Source of the DNA: Congeria kusceri
Lineage: Eukaryota > Mollusca > Bivalvia > Myida > Dreissenidae
Length of the DNA stretch: 64,000 nucleotides
Direction of reading: 5' to 3'
Assembly: GCA_027627225.1 (NCBI GenBank)
Contig: CM051024.1
Span: forward strand, 44,395,347 to 44,459,346
The position numbers were made by a program, and so were the translations under genes. This document shows positions 49,301 to 60,692 of the stretch, in pieces (positions within the stretch are counted from its first letter, which is position 1; each line of letters begins with the position of its first letter). Under the pieces are notes generated by a model. That model ran no database searches. It saw only the letters and a list, made by a program, of their open reading frames with translations, and was not told the DNA's origin.

Positions 49301-50187
49301 ATGTCATGTTAATTTAAAGCTGCATTCCAAAGAATACAATTCAATGCATCTTAAATTGGCTTTAGTTCTAATGAACGTTAATGACGTTCATTTGACTGAA
49401 AACTGTTTCTTATCTACGAAAGCATTTCATAATGTTTATGTTTGAAAACGCTTGGTACAAATGGAATATACACTAATGTACATGCTGATTACTCCAGAGG
49501 CATCACCAGCTATTGCTTACAGATAATTTTACGATAAAACGTTACCAAAACATTATTATTTTACCAATTTGAATGCGTTTTTTTGTATTTTGATCGGTAA
49601 GATGTCCATTAGAAACAATTTCTGCAAAGTTTTATTTTTAACATATTTCTGGACTGCTGCTCCAATTTGGTTATGGTAATAGGGTGGACAAATATATTTC
49701 GAAAATAATACTGATGTTGTTAGTATGCTGGAGCAATTTCCTAAATTGTTTTATTCCTGATAATACTTTGTACTGTGTTTAATCTGTGCAATTATAATCC
49801 CAAGACATATCCTTGTAAATGCCATATCTGCATTGCATGGGGTAATTGTCCCACAACAGTTGAAACACAATTTTATGCTGGGTTACCCACTCATATGTTT
49901 ATAAAACTAATACACTAATTGGGCAGTCCACAGCCTTTCCCATTGACACACAATCATGATACATGCCAACAGGACCTTTCAATTCCCATCTAGAAAACAA
50001 CACACTGCCCCTGTTGCTTTGACTGGGCCTTACAAAAACTTCATCAACATTCATCTCACAGGGCTTTTGAAATAATGTCCCATTTGTCAGACCCATAACC
50101 CTTGAACCAGAGGTCACCAGAAGGGGACACATCAGGGATCCCTTTCAGCTCCAATCCCTTAACTGAGGGCTGATTAAAATTAATGAC
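49301..50187. other. Non-coding stretch; weak minus-strand frame at 49899-50132
   Basis: A 77-codon minus-strand frame (containing KPCEMNVDEVFVRPSQSNR) lies downstream of the PfkB-like fragment, but it is not recognised and has no splice context. Confidence 0.3.
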
Positions 50188-50406
50188 CTAACATTTCAGT
50201 GACTTTCTGGGGCATGGTTCCTGCATGCCATCCATATCAGCAGTTATGATCATTATTACAGCTGAGATCAAAAGCCTGTGATTCCATATCTCTGTCAATG
50301 CTATGTTAATGGTGCCTTTCTCTCCCAAGGGAATTCTGCTGACACAGCTCATGTTATTTAGTATGCTAACATCTACCATGGCACCCCCAAAGACAACAAA
50401 TCCAGT
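50188..50406 (-). pseudogene. Possible PfkB-kinase-like exon remnant
   Basis: Minus-strand translation reads GFVVFGGAMVDVSIL, then about 20 residues later GTINIALTEIWNHRLLISAV. PfkB-family sugar and nucleoside kinases (including animal pseudouridine kinase domains) begin with a hydrophobic strand plus GG-x-x-VD, followed by a Gly-x-x-x-NIA helix and an L-L-I-S-A-V strand. The order and wording fit. The spacing is about ten residues short, the family's GG before NIA is reduced to one G, and the residue after SAV is not the usual G. An in-frame stop (50407-50409) lies just upstream, next to an acceptor-like TTTTTCCTACAG. If real it is decayed; coincidence remains quite possible. Confidence 0.2.
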
Positions 50407-50562
50407 TTATTTGCTGTAGGAAAAATAAATCTCATTACAGGGTTAGTTAATGTTGTAATAGTGCAGAGTACCACCCACAGTGACCTAGCTGGATGTTCCA
50501 CCAACAGGTAGTGTCTCATTGAAATGGTGGGGCTTCCACAAAGAAGCTGGTGGGAGCAACAC

Positions 50563-51475
50563 TAAAGAGTGATTATGCACCACATGTATGTGTTGGGTCC
50601 CCAAAAGAGTGATAGCAAAAACAGGTAATTGTTTGCTCCACCATCAATAATTGCACCACACAGATCATTCTTGCCACAACAGAGTTATGGCACCACACTG
50701 GTACATGTTGGCTCAACAACAGATTGATTGCACCACACCGGTATGTGTTGGGTCCACATAAGAGTGGTTGCACCACACTGGTATGTGTTGGCTCCACATA
50801 AGAGTGGTTACACCACAATGGTATGTGTTGGCTCTACAGCAGAGAGCTTGCGCCACACTGGTATGTGTTGGCTCCACAACAGAGAGATTGCACCACACTG
50901 GTATGTGTTGGCTCCACAACAGAGAGATTGCACCACACTGGTATGTGTTGGCTCCACAGCAGTGATTGCACTACACTGGTTTGTGTTGGCTCCACAACAG
51001 AGAGATTGCACCACACTGGTATGTGTTGCCTCAACAACAGTAAGTGCACCACACAGGTATGTATTGGCTCCACAACAGAGTAATTGCACCACACTTGTAT
51101 GTGTTGGCTCCACTACAGAGTGATTGCACAACACTGGTATGTGTTGGATCAACAACAGAGAGATTGCGCCACATTGGTATGTGTTGCCTCAACAACAGTG
51201 ATTGCACCACACAGATCATACTTGGCTCCTCAACAGTGATTGCACCCAACTTGTACATGTTGGCTCAACAACAGATTGATTGCACCCCACTGGTATGTGT
51301 TGGCTCCACAACAGAGTAATTGCACCCCACTGGTATGTGTTGGCTCCACAACAGAGTAATTGCACCCCACTGGTATGTGTTGGCTCCATAACAGAGTAAT
51401 TGTACCAATGTGTTGGCTCAAACATTAATTGCCCAACAGGTAAAGGGTACCTCCATAATAGTGATTGCAAACAGG
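50563..51475. repeat. 40-bp tandem array, about 23 copies
   Basis: The unit is CACAACAGAGAGATTGCACC then ACACTGGTATGTGTTGGCTC. Copies vary at AGAGAGATTG/AGAGTAATTG/AGTGATTG, CACTGG/CACCCCACTGG and GGCTCC/GGCTCA, and some are 35-39 bp. As 40 is not divisible by three, overlapping frames of 60-130 codons appear in all phases of both strands; these are artefacts. Confidence 0.95.
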
Positions 51476-51740
51476 TCAGTAATGACTGATTGCTTCAGAG
51501 AAGTGCACCACACACTTAAATGGTCATTGTACAAATGAACAATTGTACCAATGGAAAGTTGTCACCTCATGACAAAGTGGCTGCACACTACGAGGCTGCT
51601 CCACAACTGATTGGACAAAACAGCGGCTGCTCCATAATGTAGTGATTGCACCAAATATATGCAAGTGATTGGCACATAACAGAATAACTGCAACAAAAAG
51701 GTACATGGTTGGTCCATAATACAATGATTGCACCCCAATA
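51476..51740. repeat. Decayed continuation of the 40-bp array
   Basis: Motifs such as GATTGCACCAAATA, GGTCCATAATACAATGATTG and CACCCCAATACAG recur at irregular spacing, so this is the eroded right edge of the array. Confidence 0.65.
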
Positions 51741-53424
51741 CAGTTTGTCCTCAAGTAAAATGATTAGCAAACACATCATTGTGGTTGGAAGGAAACACTA
51801 CATACAAGTGGCATAAAGGCAGTTTGGGAAAAATTACTAATTATTAGAGGTAATTAAGTATTTGACCACTGTTCCAGTAATATAAACCACCTGTATGCAA
51901 AAGGGCTGACAAAACTCATGAATAAAAGACATGTCTAACTGAAGCAACATTAATAACAAGTCAACATTTATCAACTAAACAATTTACACATATTCTTGAT
52001 TATCCTACACCCTTTGCATAACTCCATTCAGCTAATATATTACCCTCTGACAGCCCCTGTCACCCCTGCCCCTTTTCCTTTATGAACTACTTCCAGGTCA
52101 CGCTTTCTGAAAGAGCAATCCCCCTGGATGATTTGCAACTTCCTGCCAGTGGGCTGCAAACCAGTGAGCTGTTTACATCACCCATTAGGCCTGAGATATT
52201 TTAGTTTTAGTTTCAAAGACATTTTTCAGACAGCATAAATGAAATATAAAATGAACACATTTTATTGCAATACACATGGAAATAAAAAAAATAATTCAGT
52301 GCAACATTTGTTATATTATATTTGCATATAATCAGCACGATTTATGTTGAATTAATAATCACTGTGTAAGTATGTCATAACTGTGAGATGAAAACTTTTA
52401 ATATCCATAAAGAATATAGCAGCAGTGAAAATAAATTATTTTTTATCAATTTTCGGTTTATTATATTTACAATAATGGTTTTATTTCGTAAGCATTTTGA
52501 AAACAACTGGATCGGCGGATCGAGAAACTAAAAATCAGCACGCTCTGGCCTTATTCATGGGGAGCATAACATGCAAGCCAATATTTAAAGGGACATCACT
52601 CTGCAAAAAAATCGTAATTAGGAAATACATGCATAATAATTAACAAAAGTTAATACAGTTACAAGCGTGAAAACTAGAGAGTGATAAAACTCGAATATAA
52701 TTAAAACAACTTGCAGTAATTGTATGCAATAACTTTTGTTTAATTTTTAGATTTATACACAGTTGACTCCCGATGTCTTGATTTGTGTTGTCTCGAATTT
52801 CTTGTTGGCTCAAAGTTTTTTCAAGGGACCGATATTTGATTGCTGTATATTAATATAAATTTCTGTTGTTTTGTTCCAATCAGCAAGGGTCGAATGTTCG
52901 AATGGCTTCGAGTGAATGTCACGGTCCCAGTTACAGTTTTCACACGTTAAATTGTTAGTTTGGTTTGAACACGCTTCAGGCGTATAGAGTCGTTAATGGT
53001 TTAGATGCATAAGTGTAGATTAATAAGTGTCAAGAATTCAGAGAATGCAATAATTGATTACACAGCTTTCACAAAATAAAAATGATATTAATAAAATATA
53101 TAAACAAATGTTTGATGTCTGCTAATAACCATTACAGATATCATAATACTCTTTAATTGGAGATTTGAAAATAATGCAGATGGATTACCACCCATTAGGG
53201 ATGCAACCGGTACCGGAAAATACCCGCACTTCTCAGTTCCATTCAAAATAGCTTGAGTTTGGTTCTTTTTTGGAAAATTCAGGTCAGGGTCGGGTATCAA
53301 AATAATAGTGTATTTACATCATTAACCAAGAAGGTCAGTTTCAAACCGTCGAGTATATTGTCAAACTGTGTAATAGTAGTTTATACTATTTCTGATAATA
53401 ATGCTTATTTATTAACCTATTTCT
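51741..53424. other. Non-coding stretch, no gene supported
   Basis: 52750-52830 has GTTGACTCCCGATGTCTTG, then TGTCTCGAATTTCTTGTTGG, wording seen in dispersed repeats, but no second copy occurs in the window. Otherwise AT-rich and featureless. Confidence 0.4.
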
Positions 53425-53686
53425 GGGGCGATATTCAAGAAACATCTTAAGTTTATCTTAAAAATATTTTCACTTAAGTTCCAATTTTTGTAAGGTAATA
53501 TTTTAAAAACTACATAATTAAGGAATCCAATTACAGTTCAATAAACAGTAGTTAATAATAAGTTGATAATTAGTGATTACATTTGGCAGCATTTCTTGCA
53601 TACATGGAATAAAATGCTTAAGAAAAATGACGATTTTAAAGCTAAGGATAAGATTTCACTTAAGATGTTTTTGGAATACGGACCCA
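53425..53686. mobile_element. MITE, GTATTCACAAA superfamily (M3, same subfamily as M2)
   Basis: Left GGGGCGATATTCAAGAAACA then TCTTAAGTTTATC; right TTAAGATGTTTTTGGAATAC then GGACCC. Long interior blocks (TTTTGTAAGGTAATATTTT, GTTAATAATAAGTTGATAAT) match 20777-21040. Confidence 0.85.
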
Positions 53687-53765
53687 AGTTCATTGTGATT
53701 GCCACAAGGGCATTATGGTTTTATATGGAATGTCATTGTAATTGCCACAAGGGCATTCTTTGTTG
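53687..53765. repeat. Two copies of ATTGTAATTGCCACAAGGGC
   Basis: ATTGTGATTGCCACAAGGGC and ATTGTAATTGCCACAAGGGC lie about 40 bp apart, a small direct duplication just outside MITE M3. Confidence 0.7.
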
Positions 53766-55559
53766 TTTGGTCTCAATGCATGTTGGACATAGTTAACATA
53801 TCCGAACGTAACGAGTCTGACATTTTAACTCAGTAATGAATAATATATAAATATGTGATTATGTACTTACACAGTATGACAATATATTGAGTGGCAATTG
53901 AAGAACGATTAAGGAAATAGATTAGCAACCAATCACAAAACTTAGTTTGAGATAATTTCTCATTTAGAGGATAAATGTACCAACATGCACAACACAAATA
54001 TTTTAGAAGTATTTAGATGAAGTGAATTTCTAAATGATGTTGAAATAGCATATTAAATCATGTTTGATTACCAGATGAAAAGGGTCTTGTTATAAAATGC
54101 TGCAATGATGCGTAACATGCAAAATGTAAGTTTAACATGATATTAAAATACATGTGGCAGGAATAAACTTTAAGCAAAGGTTTGTTGTTGTTGTTTTTTA
54201 AAATAAATTTACAACAACGGAAAAAAACAAAAAAAACAAGTATAATATATATGACCCCAATTGCCAACCTTTTGCCGTTTCAAACACATACCTTATTTAA
54301 AAGAGTCCTTGACTGACAGGTTTCTATAAATTCACACAATGATTATACTAAGACTGTATGCAATGTTTCTGTAAACCATCTTCTCCAACATAACTAAGTG
54401 CTATGAATGCCCCTTTGCCAACCTCAACTGATGAAGCATGTGGCAATGGAGCTTGGTCTCTTGTTCAATTTCCATAAAACAGCACAGATTGAGGACAAAC
54501 CATGAAGCACAGTGCAATATTGTAATTTATTGTTCTTCTTCAGGTTTCAAAGACATAGGCAACATTATTCATAATTACCTTAAAACAGAACAGACCATGG
54601 TTTTAATTATGCTGCACCATTACAACCAGACCCAGGAGTTAGCTGATAAGCTCCAGCCCAATGGCTTATCATTGGACAACATAACCTGACATGGGCATGT
54701 AACTTGTAACCATGCTAGAGACAATCGGCTTTATTGTGAGAAGTCTCAATGAATCAGACTGCAAGTAGGAATATTATATTGCAAGAAATTAAGATTTCCG
54801 TTTTACTGCCCTAAAAGACTAGGTTGGAAAATAACTTCTTTATGCTGCAACTTTTTTTTTCATGAAATTCATCTCAAATGTCCCAGGTTCTCAGGGTTCA
54901 AAGTCAGCATTTACCAAAGTCACATACAGTACACTTTTTCTGTATTATTGTTATGGCTAAAATTAAAATGTAAAAATGAAATTTGTATGTAAGCACACAA
55001 AAACACCTAATTCCTCAGCATATTCCTTCTAGTACTTTGATATTTTACTGACAAAACTGATGAATGAAAAATCTTCAATGAAATATTTCCTATTAACTAA
55101 GAACATATATTATGGAAATTGTAGAACAGAGATTACCACTTTTGCAACAGAGCCAGAAGAGCATATCTTAGTGTTTCATTCACAAATGTTGAAGCTTTGT
55201 AGCATGAGGAGTGCGCCATTGGTAATGAAATCCTATATTTGTGTTCACAGCAAAACAAGGAGCCTGTGCTCAGGCATTGTTAAATATAAGTTACATGAAT
55301 TTTGCAATTACTGTAATCTGTCACATAATTGCGATGTATCATTCCGCTGCTTGAATCCTTTCAAAATACCGCTTGTATTTCATTTTTGGAGTGACGATGC
55401 ACTCATAAATTACAACCGTCCTTTGCATTCTGTACGTTTTTAGACAAATGTATCATTAACATGAAACGAGCACTATATTTCTTGCATGTTAAAGGACAGA
55501 TGCGAGTGAAAAGAGCTATAGCAACATTATACATCTTTAAGATACAGTGAATGTGTGTT
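53766..55559. other. Non-coding stretch, no gene supported
   Basis: The longest plus-strand frame outside repeats, 55060-55443 (127 codons from ATG), has no recognised domain and sits in ordinary AT-rich sequence; probably chance. Confidence 0.4.
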
Positions 55560-56980
55560 GATGCAGGCGCCATGAAAGGCACCGACCGATACAGGCACTG
55601 GGCTTGTTAGTTGGGCGACGGCCGGCCGACTTGCATTGACCCGTTACCTTTTTTAATTAATTTTAGTTGCAATCATCTTCCAGACTTCCCGAAAGCTAAA
55701 AAAAGTGTCCAACAACCTGTCAAAACTTGCTGGACCGAAATAAAATTTGCGGGACCGAAAATTAATTCATGTATGTAAAGTCTAAAGTATACATATATAC
55801 ACTAGCGTGTTTTCCGGATCTCAAACAGCAAACGTAATTTGCTCACCTATTTCATTGTTGTTAACATCCATAAAATAAAATATACAATACATTTAATTAA
55901 TGTCAAACTATGATATGACAAGGCAAATCCGAAACGCCTTTCCAAATTTTACTGTTCACAAGACATACACACATATACTATTAACATTTAGTATGTACAT
56001 GTTGTTCATGTAAAACCTGTGGTTAGCTAAAAAAAAGCCCGGGAAAATTATGCTGAAAATCACAACGTCACGTTATCTGCATGGAAAGCGTGGACGTATT
56101 GACCGTGATATAAACAGTTTGTAGCGCAAAGAACTGTGAAATCTTAACTTTTGTATCAAAGGTTTGTATTGCAAAACAATTAGGTGTCTATACAATCGCG
56201 AAGGATGTGCAAATTGTACGTGTCATATTTTTACTCAGTCTAGAACTTTTGTAGACACAATTTATTTTACCTTTAAAACGCGAAAAGCAGTTAGCGGTAT
56301 CGATAATGTTGTTGTCGTATAGGTTAGTATTGATTCATCACTTACAGTGACGGTGAACACCCGCCACGTGGACGGTGTGCAGCACGTTTTTCACGACCCA
56401 CAGCTGTTTGAAATTAGGCTGCTAATTAAAGCAACTGCAGTGAAATGACTTTGCGCAATGTAAGCTGGTGACGTCAAACTGTTACACATTGATGTTGCGC
56501 GGGTCGTGTTATTGTTTGTCGCATATCACGAGTTTAAATGAAAAAGTAGCCATGAAGGCGTGAAAATTAGGACCAAACAGGATTTATTTACGGCAGTTGG
56601 GGTAATAAGATAATCATTATTTACGGCAGTTGGGGTAATAAGATAATCATTAAAGTGCATGAACAAAAAATCATGATCAGATCCATAGCCGATACACAAA
56701 ATGAGGATCACGATATAGCGCAGCTGTGTTCAATTGCTCCGATATTAGGTATTTTTTGATGCAGTTACATATAGGAATAAATCTTAAAAAAGTTGTCGGA
56801 TGGTCGGACCGATTCTTAGTAAATAAATTTCGGACCCACTCAAAATTTGCCGGTCATGTCTGTCGGACCAATGGTTTTCGGGAAATCTGATCTTCAATCC
56901 TGCACGGCTACCGTCCGATTCACATATTCACCACACGGGCACCGTCCAGTCATTGCGCGGTCTCCTCCCGGTGCTCATGT
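55560..56980. mobile_element. Inverted-repeat element of about 1.3-1.4 kb
   Basis: About 100 bp at 55666-55767 (CAATCATCTTCCAGACTTCC, CGAAAGCT, TGTCAAAACTTGCTGGACCG, GGGACCGAAA) are inverted at 56794-56905 (TTTCGGACCCAC, AAAATTTGCCGGTC, GGTTTTCGGGAAATCTGATC, TTCAATCC). GC-rich outer parts (ACGGCCGGCCGAC; CGGGCACCGTCCAG) lie beyond both arms. No transposase frame is visible inside, so it is non-autonomous if mobile. The interior at about 56340-56500 has CCACGTGG and TGACGTCA, canonical transcription-factor core motifs. Confidence 0.6.
56585..56651. repeat. Tandem duplication of a 33-bp unit
   Basis: ATTTACGGCAGTTGGGGTAA then TAAGATAATCATT occurs twice in direct succession, within the inverted-repeat element. 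The identical copies imply a recent event. Confidence 0.95.
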
Positions 56981-57570
56981 CAGTCAGTGAAAGTTGTCCA
57001 GCACCCCCTTGAGATTGTGACCACGTGAGAAAAAAATATATAAATTGTGCAGCACCTGTAAGATTTCTAAAATTGCCGACACTTAACCATTCGTTAAAAT
57101 CAGACAGCGCCTATTCTATTGGTGAATCAATTATTGGCAATAATGAATATATGAACTTCAAATACTGAATTATGTTTTGTCTGGACCTAGTATACAAATA
57201 GTAGTTCTAATCTTACTTGCCCAGGAAACCCAATTTGCAGAGATTAAGACTATTAAAAATCCATAAAACAATAGCCACATTTATGATCTAGAATATCTCC
57301 CAAACCATTAAACATGAAAGCGAAATTAGGTATGAAAAAAATAAAAAGCCATGAACAACTAAAATGATAGAAATGTGGAACAAATTACTGTAAATTATAA
57401 CCCTGGGAGCTGGGACTTGTGGTGATACACTAGCAGATGCAATTCCCTGATAAAATAAACTTCAAAGTGTATGACACCTACTTCTGCTGTAAATTTGCAG
57501 GAATGGACTGTTCACTATTTCTCACTCAGCCCTCTAAGCTTAAGATTTCCGATATGGACATAAAAACATG
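56981..57570. other. Non-coding stretch, no feature seen
   Basis: AT-rich sequence without frames or repeats. Confidence 0.45.
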
Positions 57571-57578
57571 ATGATGCT

Positions 57579-57609
57579 GAGGAGGAGGAGGAGGAGGAGG
57601 AGGAGGAGG
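57579..57609. repeat. (GGA)n microsatellite
   Basis: About ten GGA triplets in a row, just upstream of the GAT-rich tract. Confidence 0.95.
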
Positions 57610-57691
57610 TACAAGATGAGGAGGCAAAGATTGTTCATTTTTTATCACTCATTCAGCTTAGTCTTCTGTTACAGATTACAGATATAAAACA

Positions 57692-57990
57692 TAATGATTA
57701 TGATTATGGTGATGATGATGGTGATGAAGAAGGGCGTGATGCTTATGATGATGATCATGACAGTGACGACGATGATGGTCATGATGACAATGATAATGAA
57801 GATGATGAAGATTATGATGATAGTGATGATGATGATGACTATGGTGATGATAATCATGGGGAAGATGAGGAGTCGTGAATTGTGCACTATGCTTCACTTA
57901 ATCATTTAACACTACATGATAATGATGACTAGAAAGGTGATGATGATGGTGGTGTTGATGATTATTATTAAAATGGTGATGATTATGATG
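57692..57990. repeat. Imperfect (GAT)n microsatellite tract
   Basis: GATGATGATGGTGATGAAGA-type sequence rich in GAT, GGT and GAA triplets, with a unique gap near 57870-57920 and a second cluster to about 57990. The frames of about 70 codons on both strands (Met/Ile/Val-rich or His-rich) come from the triplet repeat. Confidence 0.9.
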
Positions 57991-58740
57991 TGATGACAAT
58001 ACAATAATTCTCCTGTGAAGAATGAACAATAAAATTTAATGACTGTTATCTTTTAATGCTTCATTGTTATAAAATGTCCCCATTTATTTCAAACATCTCT
58101 AAACAGTCAAGGAAACTGCACTCTAAATCAGGGGGCCTGCCTTGAATGTACAATATAGTGACTCATAACCTACCATGAACATATTTAACAACAAAGTCAC
58201 CAAAACATGCATCAAACTTCAAAGTAAAGATTACAAATGTCATCATCACATAGTCTGATTTGCATAAAAAGCAAAATTGAATGCTTTTGAATAACGTGTA
58301 GATCACACTAAAAGATAATATATATATATGATAATTACATATCATCTCAACCAAATTACACCAGCAGATTAAGGTAAATTGAAAGGCCTTTTTGACTGTA
58401 TAATGTTCATACTTATGTCTGCATAAAATTTTACAGCTTTGAACTTGTTGAATGTTATTTAAGGATACATAAATCTTCAATCACCATCAAAGCATGTCAA
58501 ATTAATAATAAAACTTTTAACTTTACATTCCTTCACCTACCAACCATGTGTGTATTTTAGAGCGATGTACACACACTGTAACTACATAATCACGAGAATC
58601 AGGGGATAAATTATATTGCAACTGACAAGGCAAATTGAGAAAGACTGGACAGAATCTGTGATGAAATGCATAGCATCATGATATACTTATGGGAAGGATT
58701 GAAATAAAATTGGAAAACAACATAATCTATCAACATACTA
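57991..58740. other. Non-coding stretch, no gene supported
   Basis: AT-rich. A 105-codon minus-strand frame (58163-58480) is not recognised. Confidence 0.4.
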
Positions 58741-58744
58741 TACA

Positions 58745-60045
58745 ACGCTTATTACCGATTGGACAATCATTGAGGTACACTGGACAACTATTGAGGCAAC
58801 TATTGGACAGGCTGGAATCTAGTGAGACAAACTGGACAGCTGTTGAGATAGACTGGAAAACTACTAAGACAGGCTAGATTATTGATACAGACTGGACAAC
58901 TATTGATACAGACTGCAAAGCTTTTGAGACAGACTGGTCAACTATTGAGACAGACTGGACAACTATTGATACAGACTGCAAAGCTTTTGAGACAGACTGG
59001 TCAACTATTGAGACAGACTGGACAACTATTGAGACAGACTGGACAGCTATTGAGATAGACTGGTAAACTACTAAGACAGACTGGACAACTATTGATACAG
59101 ACTGCAAAGCTTTTGAGACAGACTGGCCAACTATTGAGACCGACTGGACAACTATTGATACAGACTGCAAAGCTTTGAGACAGACTGGTCAACTATTGAG
59201 ACAGACTGGACAACTATTGAGATAGACTGGTAAACTACTAAGACAGACTGGATTATTGATACAGACTGCAAAGCTTTTGAGACAGACTGGACAACTATTG
59301 ATACAGACTGGACAACTATTGAGACAGACTGGACAACTGCTCAGAAATACTGGATAACTATTGAGACTGACTGGACAACTATTGAGACAGACTGGACAAC
59401 TATTGAGACAGACTGGACAACTATTGATACAGACTGGACAACTATTGAGACAGACTGGACAACTATTGAGACTGACTGGACAACTATTGAGACAGACTGG
59501 ACAACTATTGAGACAGACTGGACAACTATTGATACAGACTGGACAACTGTTAATACAGACTGGACAACTATTGATACAGACTGGACAACTGTTGAGATAG
59601 ACTGGACAACTATTGAGACAGACTGGACAACTATTGAGACAGACTGGACAACTATTGATACAGACTGGACAACTATTGATACAGACTGGACAACTATTGA
59701 TACAGACTGACAACTATTGATACAGACTGGACAATTATTGAGACAGACTGGACAACTATTGATATACTGACTGGACAACTATTGATATACTGACTGGACA
59801 ACTATTGATACAGACAGAACAACTATTGATACAGACGGGACAACAATTGAGACACACTGGACAACTGTTGAGACAGACTGGATAACAGTTGAGACAGACT
59901 GGACAGCTATTGAGACAGACTGGACAACTCTTGAGATAAACGGGACAACCTTTCAGACAGACCAGACAACTGTTGAGATAGACAGGACAACGTTAGAAAC
60001 AGACTGGACAAGTATTGAGACAGACTGGACAACTATTGCAGGAGT
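58745..60045. repeat. 21-bp tandem array, about 60 copies, with a 63-bp higher order
   Basis: The unit GACAGACTGGACAACTATTG then A is repeated throughout. In the left part a variant unit, ACAGACTGCAAAGCTTTTG, recurs at 58915, 58978, 59104, 59167 and 59268. Spacings of 63, 126 and 63 show a three-unit higher-order repeat; the last spacing (101) breaks it. The right part is more uniform but decays after about 59800. Stop-free frames of up to 174 codons (minus strand, repeating SIVVQSV or NSCPVCL) are artefacts of the 21-bp period. Confidence 0.95.
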
Positions 60046-60296
60046 GGCAAAATCTGATATTGCCTTACTTGTCCATTTTTAACAAATGTTGTTGCCATGT
60101 GTGCATACAGTAAACTGATAGTAGATTCTGGCAAAATATCATACATGCTTTGGGATGAGCTTGCAAATATGGACAATTGATTTTTCATTGATTTTTCAAC
60201 CTGTGTAATCGGACAATCTGGACAAATAACTGAGACTTGACAAAATTTAATGTTGTTTTCACCATTATTCCACAATTAAACACATGACTAACATAC

Positions 60297-60468
60297 CTCT
60301 CAAATAAATCACTCCATTGTTGCAGCGTACTTTTTCTTATTCTTCGTAAAACATTATGAAACCGAAACTGTATCAAAGCAAGCCTAATGGAAATCACATA
60401 CACCAGGCCTGGCCAACCTAACAGGTTGTGAACGAAATACCACAAATACTTGATGTAAATTAAAACAC
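60297..60468 (-). CDS. Candidate internal exon, unrecognised membrane-like protein
   Basis: On the minus strand the frame is open across 172 bp and ends at GATTTATTTGAGAG followed by GTATGT, a good donor. The residues include YIKYLWYFVHNLLGWPGLVY, then VISIRLALIQFRFHNVLRRI and RKSTLQQWSDLFER: a hydrophobic stretch followed by a basic segment, as at the cytosolic edge of a membrane helix. The acceptor (TTTTTGCACGTGAAG) is mediocre and no ATG lies in frame. I do not recognise the family. Second-best exon candidate in the window. Confidence 0.3.
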
Positions 60469-60548
60469 CTTCACGTGCAAAAATGTACAACTAACTTGTG
60501 AGAACCAAACCTTGCCAAGGTAGGAGAGTGCATGCTTCAAGGTTATTA

Positions 60549-60692
60549 TGAGATGTGTGTCGTAGGAAAACGGGCTTAACTGCATGTGCGTAAAGCGTCG
60601 TCCCGGATCAGCCTGTGCGGACTGCACAGGCTGATCCGGGACACCACTTTACACACATGCATTAAGCCTGGTTTTCCCACGACATGCCTCTT
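60549..60692. mobile_element. Foldback family F, copy 8: short hairpin form
   Basis: A single hairpin of about 140 nt without the central block, around GCCTGTGCGGACTGCACAGG. Both arms carry the GATCAG/CTGATC variant where other copies have GATTAG/CTAATC. Ends: TGAGATGTGTGTCGTAGG and CCCACGACATGCCTCTT. Confidence 0.9.

Noticed and set aside
50563..51475. Overlapping Cys/Trp-rich frames of up to 131 codons in the 40-bp array
   Set aside because: A 40-bp period shifts phase each unit, so the same bases are read in every frame on both strands; a typical satellite artefact.
55060..55443. 127-codon ATG frame, the longest outside repeats
   Set aside because: No recognisable domain and ordinary AT-rich composition; the length is not surprising in 64 kb.
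57694..57909. His-rich or Met-rich proteins in the GAT tract
   Set aside because: Triplet microsatellite translation; all frames are low complexity.
58874..59778. Frames reading NSCPVCL or SIVVQSV repeats
   Set aside because: They arise from the 21-bp unit (seven codons) without stops in two frames; no flanking exon or promoter is seen.
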